This document shows positions 9,811-21,262 of a stretch of DNA of 37,281 nucleotides, piece by piece. This stretch comes from Nemertoderma westbladi (lineage: Eukaryota; Xenacoelomorpha; Nemertodermatida; Nemertodermatidae). The notes below the pieces were generated by a model. The model was not told the origin of the DNA, ran no database searches, and was given only the letters and a program-made list of their open reading frames with translations. Position 1 is the stretch's first letter. Every line of letters begins with the position of its first letter. The position numbers were made by a program, and so were the translations under genes. The stretch lies in assembly GCA_032718475.1 (NCBI GenBank), contig JAUCBJ010008745.1:1-37281 (forward strand), read 5' to 3'.

Positions 9811-12800
9811 GCCTCCACTTATTACCATTTTCCCTCCCGCCCCCCTTTATTACAATTTCACCCCCCGTTTTACCCTTTCACCTCCCCTTATTACCCTTTC
9901 TCCTTCCCTTATTTCCCTTTCTCCTTCCCTTATTACCCTTTCTCCTTCCCTTATTACCCTTTCTCCTTCCCTTATTACCCTTTCTCCTTCTCTTATTACC
10001 CTTTCTCCTTCCCTTATTACCCTTTTTCCTTCCCTTATTACCCTTTCTCCTTCCCTTATTACCCTTTTTCCTTCCCTTATTACCCTTTCTCCTTCCCTTA
10101 TTACCCTTTCTCCTTCCCTTATTACCCTTTCTCCTCCCCTTATTACCCTTTATCCTTCCCTTATTACCCTTTCTCCTTCCCTTATTACCATTTCTCCTTC
10201 CCTTATTACTCTTTCTCCTTCCCTCATTACCCTTTCACCTCCCCTTATTACCCTTTCTCCTTCCCTTATTACCCTTTCTCCTTCCCTTATTACCCTTTCT
10301 CCTTCCCTTATTACCCTTTCTCCTTCCCTTATTACCCTTTCTCCTTCCCTTATTACCATTTCTCCTTCCCTTATTACCCTTTCTCCTTCCCTTATTACTC
10401 TTTCTCCTTCCCTTATTTCCCTTTCTCCTCCCCTTATTACCCTTTCTCCTTCCCTTATTACCCTTTCTCTTCCCCTTATTACCCTTTCTCCTTCCCTCAT
10501 TACCCTTTCTCTTCCCCTTATTACCCTTTCTCCTCCCCTTATTACCCTTTATCCTCCCCTTATCTCCCTTTCTCCTTCCCTTTTTACCCTTTCTCCTTCC
10601 CTTATTACCATTTCTCCTTCCCTTATTACCCTTTCTCCTTCCCTTATTACCCTTTCTCCTTCCCTTATTATTACCCTTTCTCCTTCCCTTTTTACCCTTT
10701 CTCCTCCCCTTATTACCCTTACTCCTTCCCTTATTATTACCCTTTCTCCTTCCCTTATTACCCTTTCTCTTCCCCTTATTACCCTTTCTCCTTCCCTTAT
10801 TACCCTTTCTCTTCCCCTTATTACCCTTTCTCCTCCCCTTATTACCCTTTATCCTCCCCTTATCTCCCTTTCTCCTTCCCTTTTTACACTTTATCCTCCC
10901 CTTATTACCCTTTCTCCTCCCCTTATTACCCTTACTCCTTCCCTTATTATTACCCTTTCTCCTTCCCTTATTATTACCCTTTCTCCTTCCCTTTTTACCC
11001 TTTCTCCTTCCCTTATTATCCCTTATTACCCTTATTACCCTTTATCCTCCCCTTATTACCCTTTCTCCTTCCCTTATTACCCTTTCTCCTCCCCTTATTA
11101 CCCTTTCTCCTCCCCTTATTACCCTTTCTCCTTCCCTTATTACCCTTTCTCTTCCCCTTATTACCCTTTCTCCTTCCCTTATTACCCTTTATCCTCCCCT
11201 TATTACCCTTTATCCTCCCCTTATCTCCCTTTCTCCTTCCCTTTTTACCCTTTCTCCTTCCCTTATTATCCCTTATTACCCTTATTACCCTTTATCCTCC
11301 CCTTATTACCCTTTCTCCTTCCCTTATTACCCTTTCTCCTCCCCTTATTACCCTTTATCCTCCCCTTATTACCCTTTCTCCTTCCCTTATTACCCTTTCT
11401 CCTCCCCTTATTACCCTTTCTCCTCCCCTTATTACCCTTTCTCCTTCCCTTATTACCCTTTCTCTTCCCCTTATTACCCTTTCTCCTTCCCTTATTACCC
11501 TTTCTCCTCCCCTTATTACCCTTTCTCCTTCCCTTATTATCCCTTATTACCCTTATTACCCTTTATCCTCCCCTTATTACCCTTTCTCCTTCCCTTATTA
11601 CCCTTTCTCCTCCCCTTATTACCCTTTATCCTCCCCTTATTACCGTTTCTCCTTCCCTTATTACCCTTTCTCCTTCCCTTATTACCCTTTCTCCTTCCCT
11701 TATTACCATTTCTCCTTCCCTTATTACCATTTCTCCTTCCCTTATTACCCTTTCTCCTTCCCTTATTACCCTTTCTCCTTCCCTTATTACCCTTTCTCCT
11801 CCCCTTATTACCCTTTATCCTTCCCTTATTACCCTTTCTCCTTCCCTTATTACCCTTTCTCCTTCCCTTATTACCCTTTCTCCTTCCCTTATTACCCTTT
11901 CTCCTTCCCTTATTACCCTTACTCCTTCCCTTATTATTACCCTTTCTCCTTCCCTTTTTACCCTTTCTCCTTCCCTTATTACCCTTTATCCTCCCCTTAT
12001 TACCCTTTCTCCTTCCCTTATTTCCCTTTCTCCTTCCCTTATTACCCTTTCTCCTTCCCTTATTACCCTTTCTCCTTCCCTTTTTACCCTTTCTCCTTCC
12101 CTTATTACCCTTTCTCCTTCCCTTATTACCCTTTATCCTCCCCTTTTTACCCTTTCTCCTTCCCTTTTTACCCTTTCTCCTTCCCTTATTACCCTTTCTC
12201 CTTCCCCTTATTACCCTTTCTCCTTCCCTTATTACCCTTTTTCCTTCCCTTATTACCCTTTCTCCTTCCCTTATTTCCCTTTCTCCTTCCCTTATTACCC
12301 TTTCTCCTTCCCTTATTACCCTTTATCCTCCCCTTATTACCCTTTATCCTTCCCTTATTACCCTTTCTCCTTCCCTTATTACCCTTTCTCCTTCCCTTAT
12401 TACCCTTTCTCCTTCCCTTATTACCCTTTCTCCTTCCCTTATTACCCTTTCTCCTTCCCTTATTACCCTTTATCCTTCCCTTATTACCCTTTCTCCTTCC
12501 CTTTTTACCCTTTCTCCTTCCCTTATTATCCCTTATTACCCTTATTACCCTTTATCCTCCCCTTATTACCCTTTATCCTCCCCTTATTACCCTTTCTCCT
12601 TCCCTTATTACCCTTTCTCCTCCCCTTATTACCCTTTATCCTTCCCTTATTACCCTTTCTCCTTCCCTTATTACCCTTTCTCCTTCCCTTATTACCCTTT
12701 CTCCTTCCCTTATTACCCTTTCTCCTTCCCTTATTACCCTTACTCCTTCCCTTATTATTACCCTTTCTCCTTCCCTTTTTACCCTTTTTCTCCTTCCCTT

Positions 12801-15800
12801 ATTACCCTTTATCCTCCCCTTATTACCCTTTCTCCTTCCCTTATTTCCCTTTCTCCTTCCCTTATTACCCTTTCTCCTTCCCTTATTACCCTTTATCCTT
12901 CCCTTATTACCCTTTCTCCTTCCCTTATTACCCTTTCTCCTTCCCTTATTACCCTTTATCCTCCCCTTATTTCCCTTTCTCCTTCCCTTATTACCCCTTT
13001 TCCTTCCCTTATTACCCTTTCTCCTTCCCTTATTACCCTTTTTCCTTCCCTTATTACCCTTTCTCCTTCCCTTATTTCCCTTTCTCCTTCCCTTATTACC
13101 CTTTCTCCTTCCCTTATTACCCTTTATCCTCCCCTTATTACCCTTTATCCTTCCCTTATTACCCTTTCTCCTTCCCTTATTACCCTTTCTCCTTCCCTTA
13201 TTACCCTTTCTCCTTCCCTTATTACCCTTTCTCCTTCCCTTTTTACCCTTTCTCCTTCCCTTATTATCCCTTATTACCCTTATTACCCTTTATCCTCCCC
13301 TTATTACCCTTTCTCCTCCCCTTATTACCCTTTATCCTCCCCTTATTTCCCTTTCTCTTTCCCTTATTACCCTTTCTCCTTCCCTTATTACCATTTCTCC
13401 TTCCCTTATTACCCTTTATCCTTCCCTTATAACCTTTTATCCCCCCTTATTACCCTTTCTCCTTCCCTTATTACCATTTCTCCTTCCCTTATTACCCTTT
13501 CTCCTTCCCTTATTACCCGTTCTCCTTCCCTTATTACCATTTCTCCTTCCCTTATTACCATTTCTCCTTACCTTATTACCCTTTCTCCTTCCCTTATTAC
13601 CCTTTCTCCTTCCCTTATTACCATTTCTCCTTCCCTTATTACCCTTTCTCCTTCCCTTATTACCCTTTCTCCTTCCCTTATTACCCTTTCTCCTTCCCTT
13701 ATTACCCTTTCTCCTTCCCTTATTAACCTTTATCCTTCCCTTATTACCCTTTCTCCTTCCCTTATTACCCTCTCTCCTTCCCGTATTACCCTTTCTCCTT
13801 CCATTATTACCCTTTCTCCTTCCCTTATTACCATTTCTCCTTCCCTTATTACCCTTTCTCCTTCCCTTATTACCCTTTCTCCTTCCCTTATTACCCTTTC
13901 TCCTTCCCTTATTACCCTTTCTCCTTCCCTTATTAACCTTTATCCTTCCCTTATTAACCTTTCTCCTTCCCTTATTAACCTTTATCCTCCCCTTATTTCC
14001 CTTTCTCCTTCCCTTATTACCCTTTCTCCTTCCCTTATTACCCTTACTCCTTCCCTTATTATTACCCTTTCTCCTTCCCATTATTACCCTTTATCCTCCC
14101 CTTATTTCCCTTTCTCCTTCCCTTATTACCCTTTCTCCTTCCCTTATTACCATTTCTCCTCCCCTTATTACCCTTTCTCCTTCCCTTATTACCCTTTCTC
14201 CTTCCCTTATTACCCTTTCTCCTTCCCTTATTACCCTTTCTCCTTCCCTTATTGCCCTTTCTCCTTCCCTTATTACCCTTACTCCTTCCCTTATTATTAC
14301 CCTTTCTCCTTCCCTTATTACCCTTTCTCCTTCCCTTATTACCCTTTATCCTTCCCTTATTACCCTTTCTCCTTCCCTTATTACCCTTTCTCCTTCCCTT
14401 ATTACCCTTTACCCTCCCCTTATTTCCCTTTCTCCTTCCCTTATTACCCCTTTTCCTTCCCTTATTACCCTTTCTCCTTCCCTTATTACCCTTTTTCCTT
14501 CCCTTATTACCCTTTCTCCTTCCCTTATTTCCCTTTCTCCTTCCCTTATTACCCTTTCTCCTTCCCTTATTACCCTTTATCCTCCCCTTATTACCCTTTA
14601 TCCTTCCCTTATTACCCTTTCTCCTTCCCTTATTACCCTTTCTCCTTCCCTTATTACCCTTTCTCCTTCCCTTATTACCCTTTCTCCTTCCATTATTACC
14701 CTTTCTCCTCCCTTATTACCCTTTCTCCTTCCCTTTTTACCCTTTCTCCTTCCCTTATTACCCTTTATCCTCCCTTATTACCCTTTCTCCTTCCCTTATT
14801 ACCTTTCTCCTTCCCTTATTATCCCTTATTACCCTTATTACCCTTTATCCTCCCCTTATTACCCTTTCTCCTTCCCTTATTACCCTTTATCCTCCCCTTA
14901 TTACCCTTTCTCCTTCCCTTATTACCCTTTATCCTCCCCTTATTACCCTTTATCCTCCCTTATTACCCTTTCTCCTCCCTTATTACCCTTTCCCTCCTAT
15001 TACCCTTTCTCCTTCCCTTATTACCCTTTCTCCTTCCCTTATTACCCTTTCTCCTCCCCTTATTACCCTTTCTCCTTCCCTTTTACCCTTTCTCCTTCCC
15101 TTATTACCCTTTATCCTCCCTTATTACCCTTTCTCCTTCCCTTATTACCCTTTCTCCTTCCTTTACCTTTTACCTTATTCCCTTTATCCTCCCTTATTAC
15201 CCTTTCCTCCCCTTATACTTTTCTCCCCTTATTACCCTTTCTCCTTCCCTTTTTACCCTTTCTCCTTCCCTTATTATCCCTTTACCTTATTACCCTTTAT
15301 CCTCCCTTATTACCCTTTCTCCTTCCCTTATTACCCTTTCTCCTTCCCTTATTACCCTTTCTCCTCCCCTTATTACCCTTTCTCCTTCCCTTTTTACCCT
15401 TTCTCCTTCCCTTATTACCCTTTATCCTCCCTTATTACCCTTTCTCCTTCCCTTTTACCCTTTCTCCTTCCCTTATTAACCCATCCCTTTACAATTTCTC
15501 CTCCCTTATTACCCTTTCATCCTTCCCTTATTACCCTTTCTCCTTCCCTTATTACCATTTCCTTCCTTTACCTTTATTTCCCAATTTACCCTTATTACCT
15601 TTTCTCCCTTATTACCATTTCTCCTTCCCTTATTACCCTTTCTCCTTCCCTTATTACCTTTCTCCTTAAATTCTCCCCCTTATTACCATTTCTCCTTCCC
15701 TTATTACCCTTTCTCCTTCCCTTATTACCCTTTCTCCTTCCCTTATTACCATTTCTCCTCCCTTATTACCCTTTCTCCTTCCCTTATTACCCTTTCTCCT

Positions 15801-17940
15801 TCCCTTATTACCCTTTCTCCTTCCCTTATTACCCTTTCTCCTATCCCTTATTACCCTTTCTCAACTTCCCTTATTACCCTTTCTCCTTCCCTTATTACCT
15901 TTATTACTTTCTCCTTCCCTTATTACCCTTTCTCCCCCTTATTACCCTTCTCCTCCCTATTACCCTTACTCCTTCCCTTATTATTACCCTTTCTCCTTCC
16001 CTTATTACCCTTTCTCCTTCCCTTATTACCCTTTATCCTTCCCTTATTACCCTTTCTCCTTCCCTTATTACCCTTTCTCCTTCCCTTATTACCCTTTATC
16101 CTCCCCTTATTTCCCTTTCTCCTTCCCTTATTACCCTTTTTCCTTCCCTTATTACCCTTTCTCCTTCCCTTATTACCCTTACTCCTTCCCTTATTATTAC
16201 CATTTCTCCTCCCATTATTACCCTTTATCCTCCCCTTATTTCCCTTTCTCCTTCCCTTATTACCCTTTCTCCTTCCCTTATTACCCTCTCTCCTTCCCGT
16301 ATTACCCTTTTTCCTTCCATTATTACCCTTTCTCCTTCCCTTATTACCATTTCTCCTTCCCTTATTACCCTTTCTCCTTCCCTTATTACCCTTTCTCCTT
16401 CCCTTATTACCCTTTCTCCTTCCCTTATTACCCTTTCTCCTTCCCTTATTAACCTTTATCCTTCCCTTATTAACCTTTCTCCTTCCCTTATTAACCTTTA
16501 TCCTCCCCTTATTTCCCTTTCTCCTTCCCTTATTACCCTTTCTCCTTCCCTTATTACCCTTACTCCTTCCCTTATTATTACCCTTTCTCCTTCCCATTAT
16601 TACCCTTTATCCTCCCCTTATTTCCCTTTCTCCTTCCCTTATTACCCTTTCTCCTTCCCTTATTACCATTTCTCCTCCCCTTATTACCCTTTCTCCTTCC
16701 CTTATTACCCTTTCTCCTTCCCTTATTACCCTTTCTCCTTCCCTTATTACCCTTTCTCCTTCCCTTATTACCCTTTCTCCTTCCCTTATTACCCTTACTC
16801 CTTCCCTTATTATTACCCTTTCTCCTTCCCTTATTACCCTTTCTCCTTCCCTTATTACCCTTTATCCTTCCCTTATTACCCTTTCTCCTTCCCTTATTAC
16901 CCTTTCTCCTTCCCTTATTACCCTTTATCCTCCCCTTATTTCCCTTTCTCCTTCCCTTATTACCCTTTTTCCTTCCCTTATTACCCTTTCTCCTTCCCTT
17001 ATTACCCTTACTCCTTCCCTTATTATTACCATTTCTCCTCCCATTATTACCCTTTATCCTCCCCTTATTTCCCTTTCTCCTTCCCTTATTACCCTTTCTC
17101 CTTCCCTTATTACCCTTACTCCTTCCCTTATTATTACCCTTTCTCCTTCCCTTTTTACCCTTTCTCCTTCCCTTATTACCCTTTATCCTCCCCTTATTAC
17201 CCTTTATCCTTCCCTTATTACCCTTTCTCCTTCCCTTATTACCCTTTCTCCTTCCCTTATTACCCTTTCTCCTTCCCTTATTACCCTTTATCCTCCCCTT
17301 ATTACCCTTTCTCCTTCCATTATTACCCTTTCTCCTTCCCTTATTACCCTTTCTCCTTCCCCTTATTACCCTTTCTCCTTCCCTTATTACCCTTTCTCCT
17401 TCCCTTATTAACCTTTCTCCTTCCCTTATTAACCTTTATCCTTCACTTATTAACCTTTCTCCTTCCCTTATTAACCTTTATCCTCCCCTTATTTCCCTTT
17501 CTCCTTCCCTTATTACCCTTTCTCCTTCCCTTATTACCCTTACTCCTTCCCTTATTATTACCCTTTCTCCTTCCCTTTTTACCCTTTCTCCTTCCCTTAT
17601 TACCCTTTATCCTCCCCTTATTACCCTTTCTCCTTCCCTTATTACCCTTTCTCCTTCCCTTATTACCCTTTCTCCTTCCCTTATTACCCTTTCTCCTTCC
17701 CTTATTACCCTTTCTCCTTCCCTTATTACCCTTTCTCCTTCCCTTATTACCCTTTCTCCTTCCCTTATTACCCTTTCTCCTTCCCTTATTACCCTTACTC
17801 CTTCCCTTATTATTACCCTTTCTCCTTCCCTTTTTACCCTTTCTCCTTCCCTTATTACCCTTTATCCTCCCCTTATTACCCTTTCTCCTTCCCTTATTAC
17901 CCTTTCTCCTTCCCTTATTACCCTTTCTCCTTCCCTTATT
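9811..17940 (+). repeat. 21-bp pyrimidine-rich satellite, block A (about 385 units)
   Basis: The unit, in one phase, is CCCTTATTACCCTTTCTCCT plus T. On the plus (gene-sense) strand it has 19 pyrimidines in 21, two A and no G. Common variants are TTTATCC for TTTCTCC, TCCCC for TTCCC, a TTATTATTACC insertion, TTAACC for TTACCC, and TTTCCC for TTACCC. The first 80 bp are diverged (CACCCCCCGTTTTACC), the usual look of an array edge. Because 21 is a multiple of three and the unit has no stop in five of six frames, it produces huge false open frames of heptads such as PLLPFLL, LITLSPS and YYPFSFP. The block lies wholly inside the KATNAL2 intron. Confidence 0.97.
17928..17940 (+). repeat. Left copy of a 13-bp target-site duplication
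   Basis: TCCTTCCCTTATT ends where the retrotransposon begins, and the same 13 bases resume at 21250-21262. The flank is itself a 21-bp repeat, so the duplication is inferred from the array stepping back 13 bp in phase across the insertion. Confidence 0.7.
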
Positions 17941-17985
17941 GCCCCGAGAGCTGACTCGGCAAAAAAGCACCCCCCAACCCCCACT
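17941..17985 (+). promoter_or_regulatory. Retrotransposon 5' leader with terminal hairpin
   Basis: GCCCCGAGAGCTGACTCGGC can fold with a five-base stem (CCGAG/CTCGG), followed by A6 and a C-rich stretch up to ATGG. A structured 5' end retained at the junction indicates a full-length copy rather than a 5'-truncated one. Confidence 0.5.
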
Positions 17986-19098
17986 ATGGATTACATTAGC
18001 AATGCGGAGGTCCGGCCACTAGAGGCCAGTGGAATTACCGGACACAATCGGCCTCACAGGCGTCAGTTAACTCCTGACCGGCTGCCTGTCTCACCCCCTA
18101 CTGGAGAGAGAGCAGCCAACAATTCTTTGAGTCCCTTTCCTGATGACCTTTCTGGCCCAAACCCTGGGTCACCAGGAAGGCCAGATTGTGATGGGGAGAG
18201 GGATTCTGGAGTTGGAGGCTACTCTCATGTTCCACCCCGACCAACAAAGCCATTGGTGAATCTGAGGCAAGTCACAAGACTAGCCTCAGTAAACACCCTA
18301 ACACTCGGGTCCCCAATGCGACAAGGTGAGCTGACTGCCTTGGCAGATAAGCTTTCTCTTAGCGCAGTGGGTGTTCAAGAGCACCGAATGCAGACTGGAC
18401 AGACTGATGAGGTTCTGATTAAGGACATGGGGGGTGGTTGGCGACTCGCCCTCGCGTCAGCAGATGATAGTGGCAATGGTGGAATTGGTCTATTGATGAA
18501 TCCAACTGCACATGCAGCATTGGACAAAATAGACCAAATCTCTAACCGCATCATCCGTTGCCACTTCTCATGTTCTGGAAGACTGGCTAAGAAGTTTCCT
18601 AAGGTGGTTCTGATTGTGTGCTACTCTCCAACTAGTGTTGCCCCTGTAGAGGAGGTGGAAAATTTCTACCACAATCTACAAGCAGCTACTGATGGAGTGG
18701 ATCAGCATGCATTCTTAACATTCCTGGGAGACTTTAATGCAAGTCTGCATCAATCACCTACATCGCCCTGGGTCTATAGCAATAGTGTTAACCGAAATTC
18801 TGTCCATCTTCAGGATTTTATCTCTGGAAATGGATTGTTTTCGGCTGGAACCCAGTTCAAGAAGCGAACTGGAAAGCTATGGACTCATAGTGGACCCAGT
18901 GGTCACAAGTCCCAGATAGACCATATTCTGTTTCGTAGGAAATACAGGAGCTCTATACAAGACTGTAATGCATTTACACTTCGACCCTTCTCCAGTGATC
19001 ACCGCCTTATTGTGGCCAAGGTAAGACTTAGTCTGCGTGCTAGCAGAACAACGAAATCTGCCTTGCCACGGCATGACTGGTCCTCTCTGTTGCAATAG
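17986..19098 (+). CDS. Retrotransposon endonuclease domain (ends at an in-frame TAG)
   Basis: The 370-residue frame starts at ATGG near the element's 5' end. Residues 1-95 are a Pro/Gly/Arg-rich lead without recognised domain. From about 98 there is an endonuclease/exonuclease/phosphatase fold with expected catalytic signatures: VN (N103), QEHR (E132), GDFNA (248-252), IDHIL (D312, H313) and SDHRL (337-339). In the family this enzyme nicks target DNA for target-primed reverse transcription. The frame stops at TAG 19096-19098, yet the reverse transcriptase continues in the same frame, so the two were probably one polyprotein. All key endonuclease residues are intact, suggesting a young copy. 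Confidence 0.9.
   Translation: MDYISNAEVRPLEASGITGHNRPHRRQLTPDRLPVSPPTGERAANNSLSPFPDDLSGPNPGSPGRPDCDGERDSGVGGYSHVPPRPTKPLVNLRQVTRLASVNTLTLGSPMRQGELTALADKLSLSAVGVQEHRMQTGQTDEVLIKDMGGGWRLALASADDSGNGGIGLLMNPTAHAALDKIDQISNRIIRCHFSCSGRLAKKFPKVVLIVCYSPTSVAPVEEVENFYHNLQAATDGVDQHAFLTFLGDFNASLHQSPTSPWVYSNSVNRNSVHLQDFISGNGLFSAGTQFKKRTGKLWTHSGPSGHKSQIDHILFRRKYRSSIQDCNAFTLRPFSSDHRLIVAKVRLSLRASRTTKSALPRHDWSSLLQ
19096..19098 (+). other. Single in-frame TAG between endonuclease and reverse transcriptase
   Basis: Local context is TTG CAA TAG CCA AGT. It is the only stop I see between the ATG at 17986 and the TAA at 21211 in that frame. It could be a CAG-to-TAG change or a programmed leaky stop. The following CCA does not match the best-known readthrough context. 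Confidence 0.9.
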
Positions 19099-21213
19099 CC
19101 AAGTGTGAGATCCAGCTTCACACTACAGCTGAGCAACAGATATGAGGCTCTTGCCTCTGAGGCGGCAGATCACTGTGAGGGCTATACTGCCTTTACAGAA
19201 GCAGTTAAGTTAGCAGCTGCAGAAACAGTTCCTGTATACCCTCGAAACAGGAAAAGGGCCCCCTGGACTGACAACAAAATTCAGAAGTGCCGAAATGACC
19301 TTCATAAGGCGCAGAAAGAGTCCCGACTCAAACAGACTACATCGGCCAAGAATGCAGTTAAAGCTGCATCTAGGTCCCTGAACAGGCAGTACTCTGTTAA
19401 TCTACAGGAGCTAATAAACCAACAGGTTGATGCCATCAATGATGCTGACGACAGCAGGCAATCATCCCAGGCATGGAAATCGATCAATCTGCTTACTGGG
19501 CGGAAAAGCCAACCAACCACCAAGGTTAAGGCTGAATCACCAGCCGATCGCCTCAATGGTTGGAAAGCCCACTTTGAAAAGCTCCTCAATAATGACAGGG
19601 TATTGCCTGATAACTTTATAGAAGTAAAAGTGTCTGAGTCTGTACTCCCAGATATTCCCATTGGCGATATCTCCTTTGCAGAAGTGAAGGCTGCTGCAAA
19701 GAGCATTAAGACCAATCGTGCCAGTGGAGTAGATGGTGTTCCCCCTGAGGTCTTTAAAATACCTGAGTGTTTAAAGCTCATCTATCCCATCATAGTAGAC
19801 ATGTACCGTACAACAAGAGTCCCACAAGAAATGAAAACAAATAAGTTGGTGCCAGTTCCAAAGAAGGGCAACCTAACACTCTATGGTTCTTTTCGGGGAA
19901 TCTCATTGATCTCGATTGCTGCAAAACTATACAATAGAATTCTATTAAATCGCATCAGGGATCCCATTGAGAGACTACTACGTGGAAATCAGAATGGGTT
20001 CCGTAAAGGTCGTGGGACCATGGAGCCCATTTTGGCACTTAGAAGGATAATTGAAGAGTTATCAAAAAAGAAAGACAGGCATCTGGCTGTTATCTTTGTT
20101 GACTTCTTCAAGGCCTTTGATTCAGTCTCTCGCTCACGTATGTTCAGCATACTTTCATTATATGGGATTCCTGATGAAATTATTGCAGCAATCAGATCAG
20201 TATACGATGGTTCGACAACATTTGTGTCTACTGTTGACGGTGACACAGAACCATTTGAAGTGTTATGGGGCGTCCTCCAAGGAGACACACTTGCACCATT
20301 CTTGTTCATTATTGTGGTTGACTATGTTCTACGCATGTCCTTAGATCATCATAATGATGATGGGGTGATGATAACTCCACCTACTGGCTCCAGAAGTCGA
20401 GGAAATCCTGCCAAGTACCTAACTGATCTAGACTTTGCTGATGACTTAGGAGTACTCTCAGAATCATTAGAGGGAGCCCAGCGGCTCCTCAGCTCATTAG
20501 AACATGCTGCTTCTAGTGTTGGTCTTTTTATTAACTCCAGAAAGACCAAAATTCTGACAGTTAACTTTGAAAGTCCTCAGCAAGTCTCTGATCGGATGAG
20601 CATAAGCTCAAAGGATGGTATGCTTGAGCATGTGGACGACTTCTGTTACCTGGGATCATGGATCCGGAAGTCAGGTGAGGACCTTCGAATACGTAAGGGA
20701 AAGGCATGGGCAGCCTTGAATAGGCTTTCCAGGATTTGGAAGTCACCTAGAATTAATCGGAAACTTAAGGTCCGATTATTTAGAGCAGCAGTAGTTCCAG
20801 TACTCCTCTACGGGAGTCCATGCTGGGCTCTAACTGCTGAGGACACCAAATCTCTGGATGGCACATTCACAAGAATGCTACGCCGGGTACATTGTGTCAA
20901 GTACAATGCACACATCTCCAACCAGACACTATATAACATTGGAGGTGTCTCATTGGTTCCCCCAAGCTTGACACTAGAACAAAATCGCCTCCGCTTTGCA
21001 GGACATTGCTTTCGCCGTGAGGACCAGCCAGTGCATAATCTTGTACTTTGGCAGCCTCATGGAGTGAATAAGCATGGTGGACAGCCCATGACTTTCTTGA
21101 GACGCATCTTAAAGGACACTGGCCTTAAAGATGCGGATGATCTAGCAAATGTCATGGGTGATAGGGAGTTGTGGCGGTGCAATTTTGTTGACAAGCCGGC
21201 ACAGCATTCTTAA
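19099..21213 (+). CDS. Retrotransposon reverse transcriptase, in frame after the TAG
   Basis: About 704 codons continue in the frame of the endonuclease, ending at TAA 21211-21213. Numbered from the GTG codon at 19105, the thumb-to-finger signatures are FRGISLIS (263-270), NQNGFRKGRGT (295-305), motif A FVDFFKAFDS (331-340), motif B GVLQGDTLAPF (389-399) and the catalytic FADD (444-447), preceded by YLTDLD. A C-terminal part with LLYGSPCWAL and RLRFAGHCFRR is typical of RTE/CR1-type enzymes. The first Met in this frame is residue 233, beyond the start of the reverse transcriptase region, so independent initiation is unlikely. Either the upstream TAG is read through or it is a disabling mutation. 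Confidence 0.92.
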   Translation, partial: PSVRSSFTLQLSNRYEALASEAADHCEGYTAFTEAVKLAAAETVPVYPRNRKRAPWTDNKIQKCRNDLHKAQKESRLKQTTSAKNAVKAASRSLNRQYSVNLQELINQQVDAINDADDSRQSSQAWKSINLLTGRKSQPTTKVKAESPADRLNGWKAHFEKLLNNDRVLPDNFIEVKVSESVLPDIPIGDISFAEVKAAAKSIKTNRASGVDGVPPEVFKIPECLKLIYPIIVDMYRTTRVPQEMKTNKLVPVPKKGNLTLYGSFRGISLISIAAKLYNRILLNRIRDPIERLLRGNQNGFRKGRGTMEPILALRRIIEELSKKKDRHLAVIFVDFFKAFDSVSRSRMFSILSLYGIPDEIIAAIRSVYDGSTTFVSTVDGDTEPFEVLWGVLQGDTLAPFLFIIVVDYVLRMSLDHHNDDGVMITPPTGSRSRGNPAKYLTDLDFADDLGVLSESLEGAQRLLSSLEHAASSVGLFINSRKTKILTVNFESPQQVSDRMSISSKDGMLEHVDDFCYLGSWIRKSGEDLRIRKGKAWAALNRLSRIWKSPRINRKLKVRLFRAAVVPVLLYGSPCWALTAEDTKSLDGTFTRMLRRVHCVKYNAHISNQTLYNIGGVSLVPPSLTLEQNRLRFAGHCFRREDQPVHNLVLWQPHGVNKHGGQPMTFLRRILKDTGLKDADDLANVMGDRELWRCNFVDKPAQHS

Positions 21214-21249
21214 AAATGCAGCTGCAATGCAGCATGCCGATCCTAGTAG

Positions 21250-21262
21250 TCCTTCCCTTATT
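21250..21262 (+). repeat. Right copy of the 13-bp target-site duplication
   Basis: TCCTTCCCTTATT repeats the bases just before the retrotransposon. See the left copy for the caveat about periodic flanks. Confidence 0.7.

Larger units (their letters stand above)
17941..21249 (+). mobile_element. Full-length non-LTR retrotransposon, RTE-like, inserted in the satellite
   Basis: This 3,309-bp block of unrelated, GC-balanced sequence interrupts the satellite cleanly. It begins with a short hairpin (CCGAG..CTCGG at 17944-17959), then a 45-bp leader, an apurinic-type endonuclease frame and a reverse transcriptase frame. It ends only 36 bp after the stop, with a short TAGTAG tail. Absence of LTRs, an N-terminal endonuclease, no RNase H motif seen, about 3.3-kb length and a tiny 3' untranslated region fit the RTE group, but clade assignment by eye is uncertain. 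The apparent 13-bp target duplication supports target-primed reverse transcription. Its sense strand matches that of KATNAL2. Confidence 0.92.

Noticed and set aside
9754-15669. Open frames of up to 1,971 residues made of YYPFSFP, PLLPFLL or LITLSPS heptads
   Set aside because: They arise from a 21-bp satellite (a multiple of three) with no stop in the unit. All three forward frames are open over long stretches and the protein switches heptad type wherever an indel shifts frame, so there is no selection for one frame. They lie inside an intron of KATNAL2.
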